NCBI GenBank assembly: GCA_030043335.1
Contig: JASHXX010000402.1
Span: 1 to 5,597, forward strand
Length of the DNA stretch: 5,597 nucleotides
Origin: Xanthobacteraceae bacterium
Lineage (GTDB): Bacteria > Pseudomonadota > Alphaproteobacteria > Rhizobiales > Xanthobacteraceae
Direction of reading: 5' to 3'
The stretch's first letter is position 1. Each line of letters opens with the position of its first letter. The notes beneath the pieces are model-generated. The model saw only the letters and a program-made list of their open reading frames with translations, did no database searches and was not told where the DNA came from. Positions 5,426 to 5,597 of the stretch are shown here, in pieces. The position numbers were made by a program, and so were the translations under genes.

Positions 5426-5597
5426 TTCGGTATTCCCAATGCGCTGTTCGTCTGGCTCGCGGTATCGCTTCTCGTCGTCGTCATTCTTCAGCGCATGGCG
5501 CTAGGACGCTACATCTACGCCATCGGCAACAAGGAGGCCGCGGCTTATCTCGCCGGCGTCAATACCCGTGGCGTGACGGTGATCTGCTTCGCCCTGT
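5426..5597 (+). pseudogene. RbsC-type sugar ABC transporter permease, N-terminally truncated and cut by window edge
   Basis: The frame reads FGIPNALFVWLAVSLLVVVI, then LQRMALGRYIYAIGNKEAAA, then YLAGVNTRGVTVICFAL up to the edge. It aligns with the middle of E. coli RbsC (LGVP...VWI...RLGRYIYALGGNEAATRLSGINV), the membrane subunit of ribose/monosaccharide ABC importers; the hydrophobic stretch is one transmembrane helix, followed by the conserved cytoplasmic LGRY-x-YA-GN-x-EAA segment. About 165 N-terminal residues are missing. The frame opens only after a TGA at 5411-5413, with no start before ATG 5495, and the DNA just upstream belongs to the TonB receptor scrap on the other strand. It is therefore a decayed or recombined gene unless the join is an assembly artefact. 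Its continuation to the right is unknown. Confidence 0.8.

Overview
The window looks like accessory chromosome from a GC-rich alphaproteobacterium, most likely Bradyrhizobium or a close relative. The support is the strong G/C third-position bias in the larger genes, the style of the katG, aqpZ, SDR and crotonase genes, and several very short proteins of a kind I associate with Bradyrhizobium genomes. The genus is an inference from memory, not from a search.

Layout, left to right. (1) Bases 3-179 are the 3' end of katG (catalase-peroxidase, + strand), cut by the window edge. (2) 466-1170 (-) is an aquaporin Z gene whose first NPA pore motif reads NCA. (3) 1354-2598 is a run of five very small genes: a 70-aa unknown (-), a 74-aa two-CxxC zinc-ribbon-like protein (-), a 41-aa single-helix protein (+), a 59-aa soluble unknown (-) and a 43-aa membrane microprotein (-). 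(4) 2599-3371 has no convincing gene. It carries a stretch matching the 3' end of a tRNA-Leu (3238-3261), a possible attachment-site scar. (5) 3372-4205 (+) is a complete classical SDR oxidoreductase. It converges on a complete enoyl-CoA hydratase (4202-4957, -), and their stop codons overlap. (6) 4958-5430 is gene wreckage: the C-terminal end of a TonB-dependent receptor (-) and apparent head and tail scraps of an outer-membrane beta-barrel protein (-). (7) From about 5426 to the right edge runs the middle of an RbsC-type sugar ABC permease (+) that has lost its N-terminal half.

The intact genes do not form one pathway. KatG (peroxide defence) and AqpZ (water flux) are stand-alone functions. 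The SDR and crotonase both fit acyl-CoA or carbonyl metabolism, but they are convergent and so are not one operon. The truncated genes, the tRNA scrap and the dense small ORFs point to a recombination-scarred region such as the edge of a genomic or symbiosis island. No integrase, transposase, CRISPR array or complete RNA gene is visible. I found no clear new multi-gene system. The best leads are the NCA aquaporin, the tRNA-Leu scar, the microprotein cluster and the receptor/permease junction.
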